From an uncultured Bacilli bacterium (GTDB taxonomy: Bacteria > Bacillota_I > Bacilli_A > RF39 > UBA660): a stretch of DNA of 40,585 bases. The stretch's first letter is position 1, and each line of letters begins with the position of its first letter. The DNA lies in the NCBI GenBank assembly GCA_944358815.1, contig CALVRX010000043.1, forward strand, positions 1 through 40,585, in the 5' to 3' direction. The translations under genes were made by a program, and so were the position numbers. This document shows positions 7,645 to 15,218 of this stretch, in pieces. Under the pieces are notes generated by a model. That model was not told the origin of the DNA. It saw only the letters and a program-made list of their open reading frames with translations, and made no database searches.

Positions 7645-8136
7645 ATGCAATTGTATAAAGATTTTTTGGAAGCTGCTAGAAAAAACGACCCTTGTTTTAA
7701 AAATAAAATGGATGTTTTTTTATATCCTGGTTTTTGGGCACTTTTTTATTATAAAATTTCTAGATGGTTTTATTTAAAAAAATGTTATTTTTGGTCACAT
7801 TTTTGGATGGAAATTGGTAAGAGACTTACTAGTATTGAAATTCATCCTGGTGCGATTATTGGTAAAAGGTTATTTATTGATCATGGTTTTGGAGTTGTGA
7901 TTGGACAGACGGCAGTTATTGGAGATGATGTGGTTATTTATCATGGCGTTACTTTAGGAGCAACAGGTAAGGAATGGGGTAAAAGACATCCTAATATTGG
8001 AGATAGAGTAATGATTGGAGCTGGGGCAAAAATTCTTGGAAATATAAATATTGGCAGTGATGTAAAAATAGGGGCAAATGCTATAATTTTAAAGGATGTT
8101 CCAGATAAAATGACAGCAGTTGGTATTTATAAATAA
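7645..8136 (+). CDS. Serine O-acetyltransferase-like protein (short EpsC/CysE type)
   Basis: A 163-residue left-handed beta-helix acetyltransferase. The hexapeptide region from about 65 onward contains DHGFGVVIGQTAVIGDDV and GVTLGATGKEWGKRHP, the blocks holding the active-site His and Asp region of serine acetyltransferases. The expected reaction is Ser plus acetyl-CoA to O-acetylserine, the first step of cysteine synthesis. It is much shorter than E. coli CysE (273) but close to Gram-positive EpsC-type forms. No cysK lies nearby, so a sugar acetyltransferase role is a real alternative. The ribosome site aggtgat is 4-5 nt before ATG. The C terminus ends at VGIYK, slightly shorter than the usual VGxPAK tail. 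Confidence 0.8.
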   Translation: MQLYKDFLEAARKNDPCFKNKMDVFLYPGFWALFYYKISRWFYLKKCYFWSHFWMEIGKRLTSIEIHPGAIIGKRLFIDHGFGVVIGQTAVIGDDVVIYHGVTLGATGKEWGKRHPNIGDRVMIGAGAKILGNINIGSDVKIGANAIILKDVPDKMTAVGIYK

Positions 8137-8149
8137 AATGTGTTACAAT
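8120..8149 (+). promoter_or_regulatory. Promoter giving a probably leaderless mRNA
   Basis: TTGGTA (8120-8125), 18-nt spacer, TACAAT (8144-8149). The ATG of the next gene is at 8157, only 7 nt past the -10 box, and no ribosome site exists between them. Confidence 0.5.
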
Positions 8150-8156
8150 ATTATAT

Positions 8157-8735
8157 ATGAAAAAGAAAGCAAAAATTATAGCTTTTTGCGGGATTGATGG
8201 TTCTGGAAAAAGTACACAATTAAAACTTACTAAAGATTATTTAAGCCAAAGAGCGAAAGTGATGGTAGCTAAAATGGATTATTCACCATTAAATAAAATG
8301 GGGGATAATAAGGTTATCGATATGTTTTTGAAAGGATATAGTGGTCTTAAAATAATTAATTATTATTTTAAGTTACAACATTTTGATACAACAAATTATG
8401 ATTATATTTTATGTGATAGACATTTACTTTGTTATTTAGCATATGCACATGCGTATGGAGTGTCTCATTTAAAATTTATAAGGGATTTACTATTTATGGT
8501 TGATGATCCTGATTTGACACTTTATTTTGATGTGCCTGTTCAAGTGGCTTTGGATAGAATAAATAAACGTTCTTTTAGAGATAAAAATGAAAATGTTTTA
8601 ACACTTACTGAAGCGAAAAAAGGTTATGATTATGCGATGACTTTGTTTAAAAATGTTTATAAGATAGATGGTAATTTAAAAGAAGCAAAAACATTTGAAC
8701 AAGTATTAGATAAAATTCGTGTTTTGAAAAAATGA
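8157..8735 (+). CDS. Thymidylate kinase-like P-loop kinase
   Basis: A 192-residue P-loop kinase. Walker A is CGIDGSGKST at about 11-20. A DRH triplet (CDRHLLCY) stands where thymidylate kinases have DRY or DRF, and TLYFDVPVQVALDRI matches the TMPK LxLDVPPExALxRI block. A LID-like region follows with RSFRDKNENVL. dTMP kinases phosphorylate dTMP to dTDP in the cytosol, but members of this shape are often annotated only as TMPK-like, and the changed DR motif leaves the substrate open. There is no Shine-Dalgarno site, and the promoter position suggests translation from a leaderless transcript. Confidence 0.78.
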   Translation: MKKKAKIIAFCGIDGSGKSTQLKLTKDYLSQRAKVMVAKMDYSPLNKMGDNKVIDMFLKGYSGLKIINYYFKLQHFDTTNYDYILCDRHLLCYLAYAHAYGVSHLKFIRDLLFMVDDPDLTLYFDVPVQVALDRINKRSFRDKNENVLTLTEAKKGYDYAMTLFKNVYKIDGNLKEAKTFEQVLDKIRVLKK

Positions 8736-8791
8736 ATTTTGTCTTTTTAGATATTCAACTTTTAGTTTAGTATATTTCAACTATAAAGTTA

Positions 8792-8820
8792 TTGTCTTTT
8801 TTCTTGATTTTAGTTAAACT
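8792..8820 (+). promoter_or_regulatory. Possible promoter of the arylsulfotransferase-like gene
   Basis: TTGTCT (8792-8797), 17-nt spacer, TAAACT (8815-8820), 21 nt before the start codon. The match is moderate. Confidence 0.4.
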
Positions 8821-8841
8821 TAAAATGTAGGAGGATTTTAT

Positions 8842-10788
8842 ATGGACAAGAAGAAAGTTGTTATTATAGTTTTTGCAATATTGGTAATAGTAATAGCTAT
8901 TTTATTTAGAGTTATTAGTTTGGTTAATGAGGGGAAAAATGAAGTTGAAAGTGTTGCTATTTTGATTGATAAACAGTCAGATGCTGAAAAAAAATTTAAA
9001 AGTGAAGGTTATACGATTGATAATCCTAATGTTATTTTAAATCCTTATGGTAATTCGCCACTTACGGCTTTAATTATTTTTGAGACTCCTTCTTATGAAA
9101 AAGTAAGTATTACTATTAAAGGAAAAGATGAATTATCTACTTATGAGCATAGTTTCGATGCTGGAAAGGTACATTATATCCCAGTATATGGTCTTTATGC
9201 TGGAGTAGAAAATGAAGTTGTTTTAAAGACTGATAACGAGAGTAAGGTAGTTAAAATAAAGACTGATGATTTACCGGATGATTTTGTTTTACCTACTAAA
9301 GTGACTAAAGATGAAAGTGAACTTACAAATGATTTATATTTTTTTACTCCTTCTTCTAAAGGATATACGTGTGCTTATGATGTGAATGGAGATGTAAGAT
9401 GGTATTTAAATGAGAGCGCTATTTGGGAAATTAATAGACTTAAAAATGGTCATTTACTTTTGAGTACGGAAAGACTTGTCAATACGCCTTACTATTCTAC
9501 AGGATTATATGAAATGGATATGCTTGGAAAAGTGTATGCGGAATATAGTTTGCCTGGTGGCTATCATCATGATTATTTTGAAATGGATAATGGTAATTTA
9601 CTTATTGCTTCTGATGATTTTGATAATGATAGTGGGACCGTAGAAGATTATGTTGTAGAGCTTGATAGGGATACTGGCAATATTGTTAAAGAATTTGATT
9701 TAAAGAAAATTTTAAATATGGAAGATGGTAAGAGTGAAAATTGGATAGAGTATGATTGGTTTCATAATAATTCGGTTTGGTATGATAAAAAAACTAATTC
9801 AATTACTTTGTCTGGAAGACATCAGGATGCTGTGATTAATATAGATTATGATAGTGGTAAACTTAATTGGATATTAGGTGATAGTACTAATTGGAGTGAA
9901 GAGTATCAAAAATATTTTTTTAAACCAGTTGGTGATGATTTTGAATGGCAGTGGTCACAGCATGCGGCAATGATTTTACCTAATGGTGATATATTTTTAT
10001 TTGATAATGGTAATAATAAATCTAAAAATAAGAATGAATATTTCAAGGCATCAGATAGTTATTCAAGAGGTGTAATTTATAGGATTGATACGGATAATAT
10101 GACGGTAGAACAAGTCTTTGAATATGGTAAAGAGCGTGGAAGTAGTTTTTATTCTCCTTATATTTCTGATGTTGATTATTTAGATGAAGGTCATTATATT
10201 GTCCATTCTGGAGGTATTTCTTATAAAAATGGTCAGATACAAAATCAACCGGCGGGAATTGTTGGGTCTGATAAGTTAGTTAGCGATACTGTAGAACTTT
10301 TAGATGATAAGGTGATATTTGAAATGGTTTTACCAACTAATAATTACCGTGTGGAAAAGATGAGTTTATATGGTTCTGGTAAGTTTACTTTAGGCAAAGC
10401 TAAAAGAATTGGTAGTTTAGGGGTAACTAATTTAGATGATCAAAAGTTTGTATTAATGATGAATGCGAAAAATATTGATAATGAATATAAAAAACATAAT
10501 ATTAAAATTACTAAAGAAAAAGATAGATTAGTAGTAACTGGAACATTTAAAAAAGGAACACCAGTAAATGTGATTTTATACAAAGATATGATGGAAAATA
10601 TTTATATAATGAGAGTAAGTAAAACTCCTTATACAGCTTTATGTGTAGATTTAGGTAATGAATCTACTTCTGGTGAAAATATTTTAGCGACGAAGTATAT
10701 TAATAGTGATGGTTTAATTGGTAAGTATAGTATTTATATTGAGATTGATGGTACAATATATAATACTAATGAGTATGTACGTTTTTAG
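8842..10788 (+). CDS. Membrane-anchored arylsulfotransferase (ASST)-like protein
   Basis: Residues 6-24 form an N-terminal membrane anchor, with the rest outside. An N-terminal beta domain (about 35-150) precedes a beta-propeller core (about 165-500) with family blocks YHHDYFEMDNGN, DWFHNNSVWYD, LSGRHQDAV and WSQHAAMILPNGD. By pattern to E. coli AssT (His252, His356, Arg374, His436), the counterparts are His243 (or 242), His308, Arg326 and His374, and the 18-residue His-to-Arg spacing is kept. ASSTs move sulfate from one phenol to another through a sulfo-His, without PAPS. The last 150 residues look like a further beta domain. Ribosome site aggagg. At 648 residues it is longer than AssT owing to both flanking domains. 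Activity in an anchored Gram-positive form is inferred. Confidence 0.82.
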   Translation: MDKKKVVIIVFAILVIVIAILFRVISLVNEGKNEVESVAILIDKQSDAEKKFKSEGYTIDNPNVILNPYGNSPLTALIIFETPSYEKVSITIKGKDELSTYEHSFDAGKVHYIPVYGLYAGVENEVVLKTDNESKVVKIKTDDLPDDFVLPTKVTKDESELTNDLYFFTPSSKGYTCAYDVNGDVRWYLNESAIWEINRLKNGHLLLSTERLVNTPYYSTGLYEMDMLGKVYAEYSLPGGYHHDYFEMDNGNLLIASDDFDNDSGTVEDYVVELDRDTGNIVKEFDLKKILNMEDGKSENWIEYDWFHNNSVWYDKKTNSITLSGRHQDAVINIDYDSGKLNWILGDSTNWSEEYQKYFFKPVGDDFEWQWSQHAAMILPNGDIFLFDNGNNKSKNKNEYFKASDSYSRGVIYRIDTDNMTVEQVFEYGKERGSSFYSPYISDVDYLDEGHYIVHSGGISYKNGQIQNQPAGIVGSDKLVSDTVELLDDKVIFEMVLPTNNYRVEKMSLYGSGKFTLGKAKRIGSLGVTNLDDQKFVLMMNAKNIDNEYKKHNIKITKEKDRLVVTGTFKKGTPVNVILYKDMMENIYIMRVSKTPYTALCVDLGNESTSGENILATKYINSDGLIGKYSIYIEIDGTIYNTNEYVRF

Positions 10789-10801
10789 ATTATATGTCAA
10801 T

Positions 10802-10830
10802 TTGTCATAATGATTATTTTGATGTATAAT
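10802..10830 (+). promoter_or_regulatory. Promoter of the lipid kinase gene
   Basis: TTGTCA (10802-10807), 17-nt spacer, TATAAT (10825-10830). It rules out an upstream in-frame ATG at 10810 and supports the start at 10852. Confidence 0.8.
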
Positions 10831-10851
10831 CTTTTTCAATGGAGGGATTTG

Positions 10852-11808
10852 ATGAAAGCGGCAATAATTTATAATCCAAATGCGACTGGTATGAATGAGG
10901 ATGTTTTAAGAAGCATGAATATGACTTTAAATAAGCAGGATATAGTAGTTAATGATGTGGAGAGTAGATACCCTGGGCAAGTAATTGATTTAGTTAAAAA
11001 AGCTAATTTAGATAGTGATTTAATTGTGACTATGGGTGGTGATGGAACTTTAGGAGAAGCATTTAGAGCATTTGGTGAGGTTAATCAGCAAGCTCATTAT
11101 GCACATATAGCGACTGGTACGGCAAATGATACAGCAAGTAATTTGGGATTATATCAAGGTTCTATTTATTCTTCGATTAAACTTTATGAAAATTTAAATA
11201 AATGTATTTTAGTTGATGTGGATATGCTTACAGCAAATGATGTGCCATTTGCATATGTTTCGTGTTGCGGGACATTTACTAATTTAACTTATGAAACGCC
11301 TAAGAGTTTAAAGAAAACTTTTGGTAAAATGGGGTATTATATGTTTTCAGGTTTGATTGGACTTTCTTGTTTGCCGGATGTAATTCATAAACCTTTAAAG
11401 ATTAGTTATAATATGAATGGAGAGAACAAAATTACTTCGGCGTTGACAATGATAGTATCTAATACGAAAATGTTTGCGGGATTTAAGTTATTTCCTAACG
11501 CAAAAATTAATGATGATTTATTTGAAGTAACTATTTTAAAGGGACTTCCTGGTAAGAAGACACCGCAGGCATTGTCGCAATTACTTTATAAAGATGGTAA
11601 AAACTTTGATTTTGAGAAGTATAGTAAATATATAGAAACTTTTCAAACCGAGAGATTTAAGGTAATATTTGAAAATGGTGAGCCAAGACTTGGCTTTAAT
11701 CATGATGGTGATCATGCGTTTGTTTCATTAAATGATGATAATAGTTTAGAGTATAAGGTATCTAAAAAGGTGAAAATGTTATTACCACAAAGAGCTATTT
11801 CAAAATAG
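10852..11808 (+). CDS. Diacylglycerol kinase-family lipid kinase (DagK/YegS/BmrU-like)
   Basis: A 318-residue cytosolic or membrane-associated lipid kinase. The catalytic block MGGDGTLGEA (Gly62-Thr66) and the second motif GTANDTA (89-95) are typical of the DAGK catalytic domain. The C-terminal beta sandwich includes LFPNAKINDDLFEVTIL and the Gly/Asp metal-site region GFNHDGD. Family members phosphorylate diacylglycerol (DgkB) or related lipids, recycling the diacylglycerol left by lipoteichoic acid synthesis. YegS-like members take other lipids. The start at 10852 has a ggaggga site and lies 21 nt after the -10 box. A terminator hairpin starts within the last codons. Confidence 0.88.
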   Translation: MKAAIIYNPNATGMNEDVLRSMNMTLNKQDIVVNDVESRYPGQVIDLVKKANLDSDLIVTMGGDGTLGEAFRAFGEVNQQAHYAHIATGTANDTASNLGLYQGSIYSSIKLYENLNKCILVDVDMLTANDVPFAYVSCCGTFTNLTYETPKSLKKTFGKMGYYMFSGLIGLSCLPDVIHKPLKISYNMNGENKITSALTMIVSNTKMFAGFKLFPNAKINDDLFEVTILKGLPGKKTPQALSQLLYKDGKNFDFEKYSKYIETFQTERFKVIFENGEPRLGFNHDGDHAFVSLNDDNSLEYKVSKKVKMLLPQRAISK

Positions 11809-11829
11809 TTTTTTGTGGTTTCTTTTTGT
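11784..11829 (+). terminator. Terminator of the lipid kinase gene
   Basis: Nested hairpins: accacaaa pairs with tttgtggt, and agctattt with aaatagt inside it, followed by a T-rich tail. The left arm is coding. Confidence 0.65.
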
Positions 11830-11863
11830 ATTTGGATACATATATATGAATAGGAGGTGTAAA

Positions 11864-12856
11864 ATGGCATATAAAGGAATTGATGTTTCTAAATATCAAG
11901 GAGATATAAATTTTAAAAAAGTAAAAGATGCCGGCGTGCAGTTTGCTATTATACGTATTGGGTATGGACAATATGAAAGTCAAAAAGATGAAAAGTTTGA
12001 AGCTAATTATGAAGGCTTTAGAAATCAGGGTATACCTGTAGGTGTTTATTTATATTCGTACGCTAAAAGTGTTAATGATGCCAAAAAAGAAGCTAATACA
12101 GTTTTAAAATGGCTAAATGGTAGAGAACTTAATTTACCAGTTTATTATGATATAGAAGATAAATCACAGATTAATTTAGGTAAGAAGATACTTACCGATA
12201 TGTGTATTGCTTTTTGTGAGGTAATAGAGAAAGCTGGTTATTGGGCTGGAATTTATGCAAATAAATATTTCTTTACGACTTATTTAGATTATGAAAAGTT
12301 AGGTGAAAGATATACATGCTGGGTTGCTCAATATAATGATACTAATACATATAAGGGAAGATATGATATGTGGCAGTATACTTCATCTGGAAAGGTTAAT
12401 GGTATTAGTGGCAATGTAGATATGGATATTTTATATAGAGATATATTTGAAAGTCGAGGTAATAAAGATGACAAAGAAGATTTACCTAATTTAAGTGAAT
12501 ATAATGGTAATTCAATTGTTGATGCTTTAAAATCAGTGGGTTATGATAGTTCATTTGACAGCCGTAAGGTTCTATATAGAGAGGTTGGTTTTAGTGATGA
12601 GTATAAAGGTACGGCATCACAAAATGAAGCTCTACTTAATGCTTTAAAAGGAAATCAAATTAGTTCAAATTATTATCAAAGTGATTATAAAGGATTGTCA
12701 TTTGTCGATGCCCTTAAATCTATAGGTGTGGATTCTAGTTTTGCCAATAGAAAAAGAATTGCACGGGCTAATGGAATAAGTAATTATACGGGTTCTGCTA
12801 TACAAAATATTAAGTTACTTAATATGCTTAAAAAAGGTAATTTAAAAAAAATTTAA
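11864..12856 (+). CDS. GH25 muramidase with two C-terminal wall-binding-like repeats
   Basis: Residues 1-195 are a GH25 (lysozyme/muramidase) domain that cuts MurNAc-GlcNAc bonds in peptidoglycan: Asp7 in GIDVSKYQG and the DxE pair Asp96/Glu98 in VYYDIEDK. WQYTSSGKVNGISGNVDMD closes the barrel. Two about 50-residue repeats follow (213-262 and 275-324), each with SxVDALKSxGxDSSF and a G(T/S)AxQNxxLLNxLK end. Such repeats occur at the C terminus of phage endolysins. No signal peptide is present. The true start at 11864 has aggaggtg before it, and longer in-frame starts overlap the upstream terminator. The architecture is endolysin-like, yet no holin or phage gene is nearby. Confidence 0.9.
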   Translation: MAYKGIDVSKYQGDINFKKVKDAGVQFAIIRIGYGQYESQKDEKFEANYEGFRNQGIPVGVYLYSYAKSVNDAKKEANTVLKWLNGRELNLPVYYDIEDKSQINLGKKILTDMCIAFCEVIEKAGYWAGIYANKYFFTTYLDYEKLGERYTCWVAQYNDTNTYKGRYDMWQYTSSGKVNGISGNVDMDILYRDIFESRGNKDDKEDLPNLSEYNGNSIVDALKSVGYDSSFDSRKVLYREVGFSDEYKGTASQNEALLNALKGNQISSNYYQSDYKGLSFVDALKSIGVDSSFANRKRIARANGISNYTGSAIQNIKLLNMLKKGNLKKI

Positions 12857-12881
12857 AGAGATTATGTGAATCTCTTTTTAC
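12855..12881 (+). terminator. Terminator of the muramidase gene
   Basis: Nine perfect pairs aaagagatt / aatctcttt with loop atgtg, overlapping the stop codon and followed by T. Confidence 0.8.
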
Positions 12882-12887
12882 TTATTA

Positions 12888-12917
12888 TTGACATTAAAAT
12901 TAATTTATAGTTATAAT
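12888..12917 (+). promoter_or_regulatory. Promoter of the C39-like peptidase gene
   Basis: Perfect TTGACA (12888-12893) and TATAAT (12912-12917) with an 18-nt spacer. Confidence 0.8.
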
Positions 12918-12951
12918 TGTTGTATAGTAAAGATGTAGGTAGGTTATTATT

Positions 12952-14607
12952 ATGGGTAGTAAAAAAAGTAAACATAAAAAGAAGTATAAGTTTAAGAATG
13001 AAAAATTATATCGTGAGAAGTATAAGGAATTGTTTAAAAAGCCAGATGATGAAATAAATAAAAAAGATAAGTCTAAGAGAGTAGATAATGTAGGGAAAGA
13101 AAAGAAGAGTTTTCAAAATAAATCTAAGGATATTAGAATAAAAAAAGATAATAAAAAAGAGATAAATGAAGATTTAAATTTAGAAAATAAAAAAAAAGCG
13201 GATGATAATCAGCATAAAAAAGATAAGGTTTATTCTCAATATGGTGAAGAAGTAGAAAAATTAATAAGTAAACGTCAAAAAATAAGATTTTTTAAGATTT
13301 TATTAGTTATAGTTTTGATAATGTTTATTTTTATTTTAGTTTATTTTGGATATAGGAGTTATGTAAAAAAGCAAATTTTGAAAGAGATAAATAGTAAAAT
13401 TAATGTTGAGTATGGTAATGAGATTAGTGAAAAAGATATTTTAAAAGGGAATTTTAAGAAAGTTTCTTTTACTCCTAAACTTAGTAGTTTGAAAAAAATT
13501 GGGGAACATGAGGTTATTTTAAATGTTAACGGTTATGAGTTTAAGGTGTTTGTGAATATTAGGGATACAATATCACCAGATTTGGAAGTTCATGAGATTA
13601 GTAAATATTTGGATGAACAATTGCCTAAAGTAGATGATTTTGTATCGAAAGTTGAAGATTTATCTGATGTTTCTTTAAAAATGAGTGAGATTGTACAAAA
13701 GCCAGGTGAGCAAGAGGTAGAGATTACAGCTACTGATAAATATGGCAATAAAACTAGTAAAACGACTAAATTAAAAATTGTAGAGTATAAAGGTTCTGTG
13801 AAAATTAATGGTCTTACGAATTTAACAGTTTATGTTAATAGTAAACCGGATTTGAATAAAGGTGTGAGCGCTACTGATTGGAGATTTGGTTCTTTGAATT
13901 TTAGTGTTGACGATTCAAAGGTTAATTATAGTAAGCCAGGAAGTTATAAAATTTATTATACGGTAAAAGATAAATTAGGGAATGTAACGACTAAAGAGAG
14001 AAAGATTACGGTAAAGGAAAGAACTGTTATGATAAATAATTTTCCAACTTATAGTCAGTTTCCAAATTATCCTAATGGATGTGAGACAATTGCTTTGTAT
14101 TTAATGCTTAAATATTATGGAGTCAGTGTTTCTCCGGAAACTTTAGTTAATAATTTAAGAAAGGGCGATGGAGTGCACTGGGAAAATAATATAAGATATG
14201 GTGGAGATCCAGAAATTGAGTTTGTTGGTGATCCCCGAGATCAGCATGGATATGGTTGTTATCAAAGACCAATTATTAATTTAGCTAATCGTTATAAATC
14301 GGGTATGGTAGATTATACAGGTCATTCGCTTAATCAGGTGTTGGAATTAGTTAGAAGTGGAAAACCAGTTCAAGTGTGGGTATCGATTAATTTAAAGAAT
14401 ACATCGGTGTGTGCAGATTGGATTCATAAAGCAAGTGGAAAAAAGATAAATTGGATTTGTAGTTTACATAGTGTGGTTGTTATAGGTTTTAATGATAGCT
14501 ATGTTTATGTCTCTGATCCTTATACAGGTGATATTGAAAGATACCGTAGAGGGCAATTTCAGAAGATATATAATTTATTTGGTAAAAGGGCATTATATTT
14601 TAGATAG
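12952..14607 (+). CDS. Membrane-anchored C39-like cysteine peptidase with Ig-like domains
   Basis: Order: a very Lys-rich cytoplasmic tail (1-110), one membrane segment (about 113-134), two or three Ig-like beta domains (about 140-355, the last with LTVYVNSKPDLNKGVSATDW as in DUF5011-type domains), then a C39-like papain-fold peptidase (about 360-551). The catalytic set is visible: Cys377 in YPNGCETIALYLMLKYYG, His506 in LHSVVVIGF and Asp522 in VSDPYTG. The catalytic domain would sit outside the cell. C39_2-type proteins of Bacillota are often surface peptidases of unknown target. Bacteriocin-exporter C39 domains differ, since they are fused to ABC exporters, and none is present. Its promoter and terminators make it a single-gene unit. 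Confidence 0.86.
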   Translation: MGSKKSKHKKKYKFKNEKLYREKYKELFKKPDDEINKKDKSKRVDNVGKEKKSFQNKSKDIRIKKDNKKEINEDLNLENKKKADDNQHKKDKVYSQYGEEVEKLISKRQKIRFFKILLVIVLIMFIFILVYFGYRSYVKKQILKEINSKINVEYGNEISEKDILKGNFKKVSFTPKLSSLKKIGEHEVILNVNGYEFKVFVNIRDTISPDLEVHEISKYLDEQLPKVDDFVSKVEDLSDVSLKMSEIVQKPGEQEVEITATDKYGNKTSKTTKLKIVEYKGSVKINGLTNLTVYVNSKPDLNKGVSATDWRFGSLNFSVDDSKVNYSKPGSYKIYYTVKDKLGNVTTKERKITVKERTVMINNFPTYSQFPNYPNGCETIALYLMLKYYGVSVSPETLVNNLRKGDGVHWENNIRYGGDPEIEFVGDPRDQHGYGCYQRPIINLANRYKSGMVDYTGHSLNQVLELVRSGKPVQVWVSINLKNTSVCADWIHKASGKKINWICSLHSVVVIGFNDSYVYVSDPYTGDIERYRRGQFQKIYNLFGKRALYFR

Positions 14608-14633
14608 ACTTCGCATTAGCGAAGTTTTGCTTT
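14608..14633 (+). terminator. Terminator of the peptidase gene
   Basis: acttcgc / gcgaagt with an atta loop, directly after the stop codon, followed by tttgcttt. Confidence 0.75.
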
Positions 14634-14662
14634 AAAAAATGGTATTCTCATTTGAATACCAT
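14634..14662 (-). terminator. Terminator facing left, for the XRE transcript
   Basis: Nine perfect pairs atggtattc / gaatacc at with a 6-nt loop. On the minus strand it runs into six T (14639-14634). The nearest minus-strand gene is the XRE regulator, so its mRNA would have a 3' UTR of about 130 nt. Confidence 0.65.
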
Positions 14663-14715
14663 AATTTTACATAATTCTGTCAAATTTTTTCCATAAAAGA
14701 TTGTTATTATGATTA

Positions 14716-14812
14716 CAGAGTTGGGAAAACTCTGAAAGGTAGTGATAGATGATTTATTAAATTTATTTTTCTAAACTATACTCACTAGCAGTTTTATAAC
14801 TGCTCTTTTTTT
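14716..14812 (+). ncRNA. Candidate small RNA antisense to the XRE mRNA
   Basis: An extended -10 box TGTTATTAT (14703-14710) precedes a perfect hairpin cagagtt/aactctg (14716-14734), then a ribosome site (aaagg) with a three-codon ORF (ATG at 14749, stop TAA at 14758-14760). It ends in a textbook terminator agcagtt/aactgct (14787-14804) with seven T. The unit would be about 95 nt. It lies opposite the predicted 3' UTR and the last codons of the XRE gene. No -35 box is evident and no known RNA family was recognised. Confidence 0.4.
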
Positions 14813-15021
14813 CTGTTATAAGGGGTTTTGATGTTAGTTATTCCTAATATGTAATCGACACTAGTATTATAAAAATAAGCAAGTTTGATTAATATACCGA
14901 TAGGAATGTTGTTGTCACCAGTTTCATAGTGAGAATATCCTCTTTGGCTAATACCTAATTTTTTGGCAATGTCTACTTGTTTTAAATCTTGATCTTCCCT
15001 TAAATCCTTTAATCTATTCAT
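14794..15021 (-). CDS. XRE-family HTH repressor, 75 residues
   Basis: A small DNA-binding protein made almost only of a helix-turn-helix: LKDLREDQDLKQVDIAKKLG followed by ISQRGYSHYETGDNNIPIGILIKLAYFYNTSVDYILG, the standard Cro/CI-type fold with a short tail. ATGs exist upstream at 15042 and 15036, but only the one at 15021 has a proper ggaggc site, 7 nt away, and the 15036 ATG lies at that site. Two TAGAC/GTCTA-type operators lie just upstream, between this gene and the divergent DUF6273-type gene, so autorepression and control of that gene are likely. Such regulators occur in phage switches and in cellular surface-gene control. No phage genes are nearby. Confidence 0.88.
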   Translation of the reverse strand: MNRLKDLREDQDLKQVDIAKKLGISQRGYSHYETGDNNIPIGILIKLAYFYNTSVDYILGITNIKTPYNRKKEQL

Positions 15022-15040
15022 TTTTTTAGCCTCCATCGTC

Positions 15041-15046
15041 ATTGTA
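15041..15046 (-). promoter_or_regulatory. Likely -10 box of the XRE gene
   Basis: TACAAT on the minus strand, with no good -35 box. Operator O1 fills the adjoining spacer region. Confidence 0.35.
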
Positions 15047-15049
15047 CAT

Positions 15050-15091
15050 TAGACGAAATAAGTCTATTGACTTTTAGCCTGAATTAGTCTA
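15050..15091. promoter_or_regulatory. Paired operators O1 and O2 of the XRE regulator
   Basis: O1 is TAGAC-N7-GTCTA (15050-15066). O2 is TAGCC-N7-GTCTA (15075-15091), with one change in its left half. Arm length and spacing are the same, and the centres are 25 nt apart. O1 occupies the spacer of the leftward promoter and touches the rightward -35 box. O2 covers the rightward spacer and the first bases of the rightward -10 box. This is the layout of a Cro/CI-like control region. Confidence 0.6.
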
Positions 15092-15095
15092 TACT
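15067..15095 (+). promoter_or_regulatory. Promoter of the DUF6273-type surface gene
   Basis: TTGACT (15067-15072), 17-nt spacer, TATACT (15090-15095). Transcription would begin near 15102, giving a 5' leader of about 185 nt. The leader holds a 9-bp hairpin (ttaaaattt/aaattttaa, 15116-15139). Confidence 0.75.
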
Positions 15096-15194
15096 TTTAT
15101 ATAGTAGAGGACATATTAAAATTTTTTAGTAAATTTTAACACGTGTAAAAAGAAAGAAATGTCGAAGAATTTTATTTGTCTTTAAAGGAGGTAT

Positions 15195-15218
15195 ATGTTC
15201 AAAGGTAATGTGAAATAG
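15195..15218 (+). CDS. Possible 7-codon leader ORF (MFKGNVK)
   Basis: The sequence aaaggagg, one of the strongest ribosome sites in the window, lies 4 nt before an ATG that opens only seven codons before TAG. It sits in the leader 69 nt upstream of the DUF6273-type gene. It could couple or attenuate expression of that gene. It could also be chance or a remnant of a lost gene. Confidence 0.3.
   Translation: MFKGNVK

Noticed and set aside
14690-14815. Known riboswitch (preQ1, fluoride, c-di-GMP types)
   Set aside because: The hairpin and flanks do not match the conserved bases of any class I can recall.
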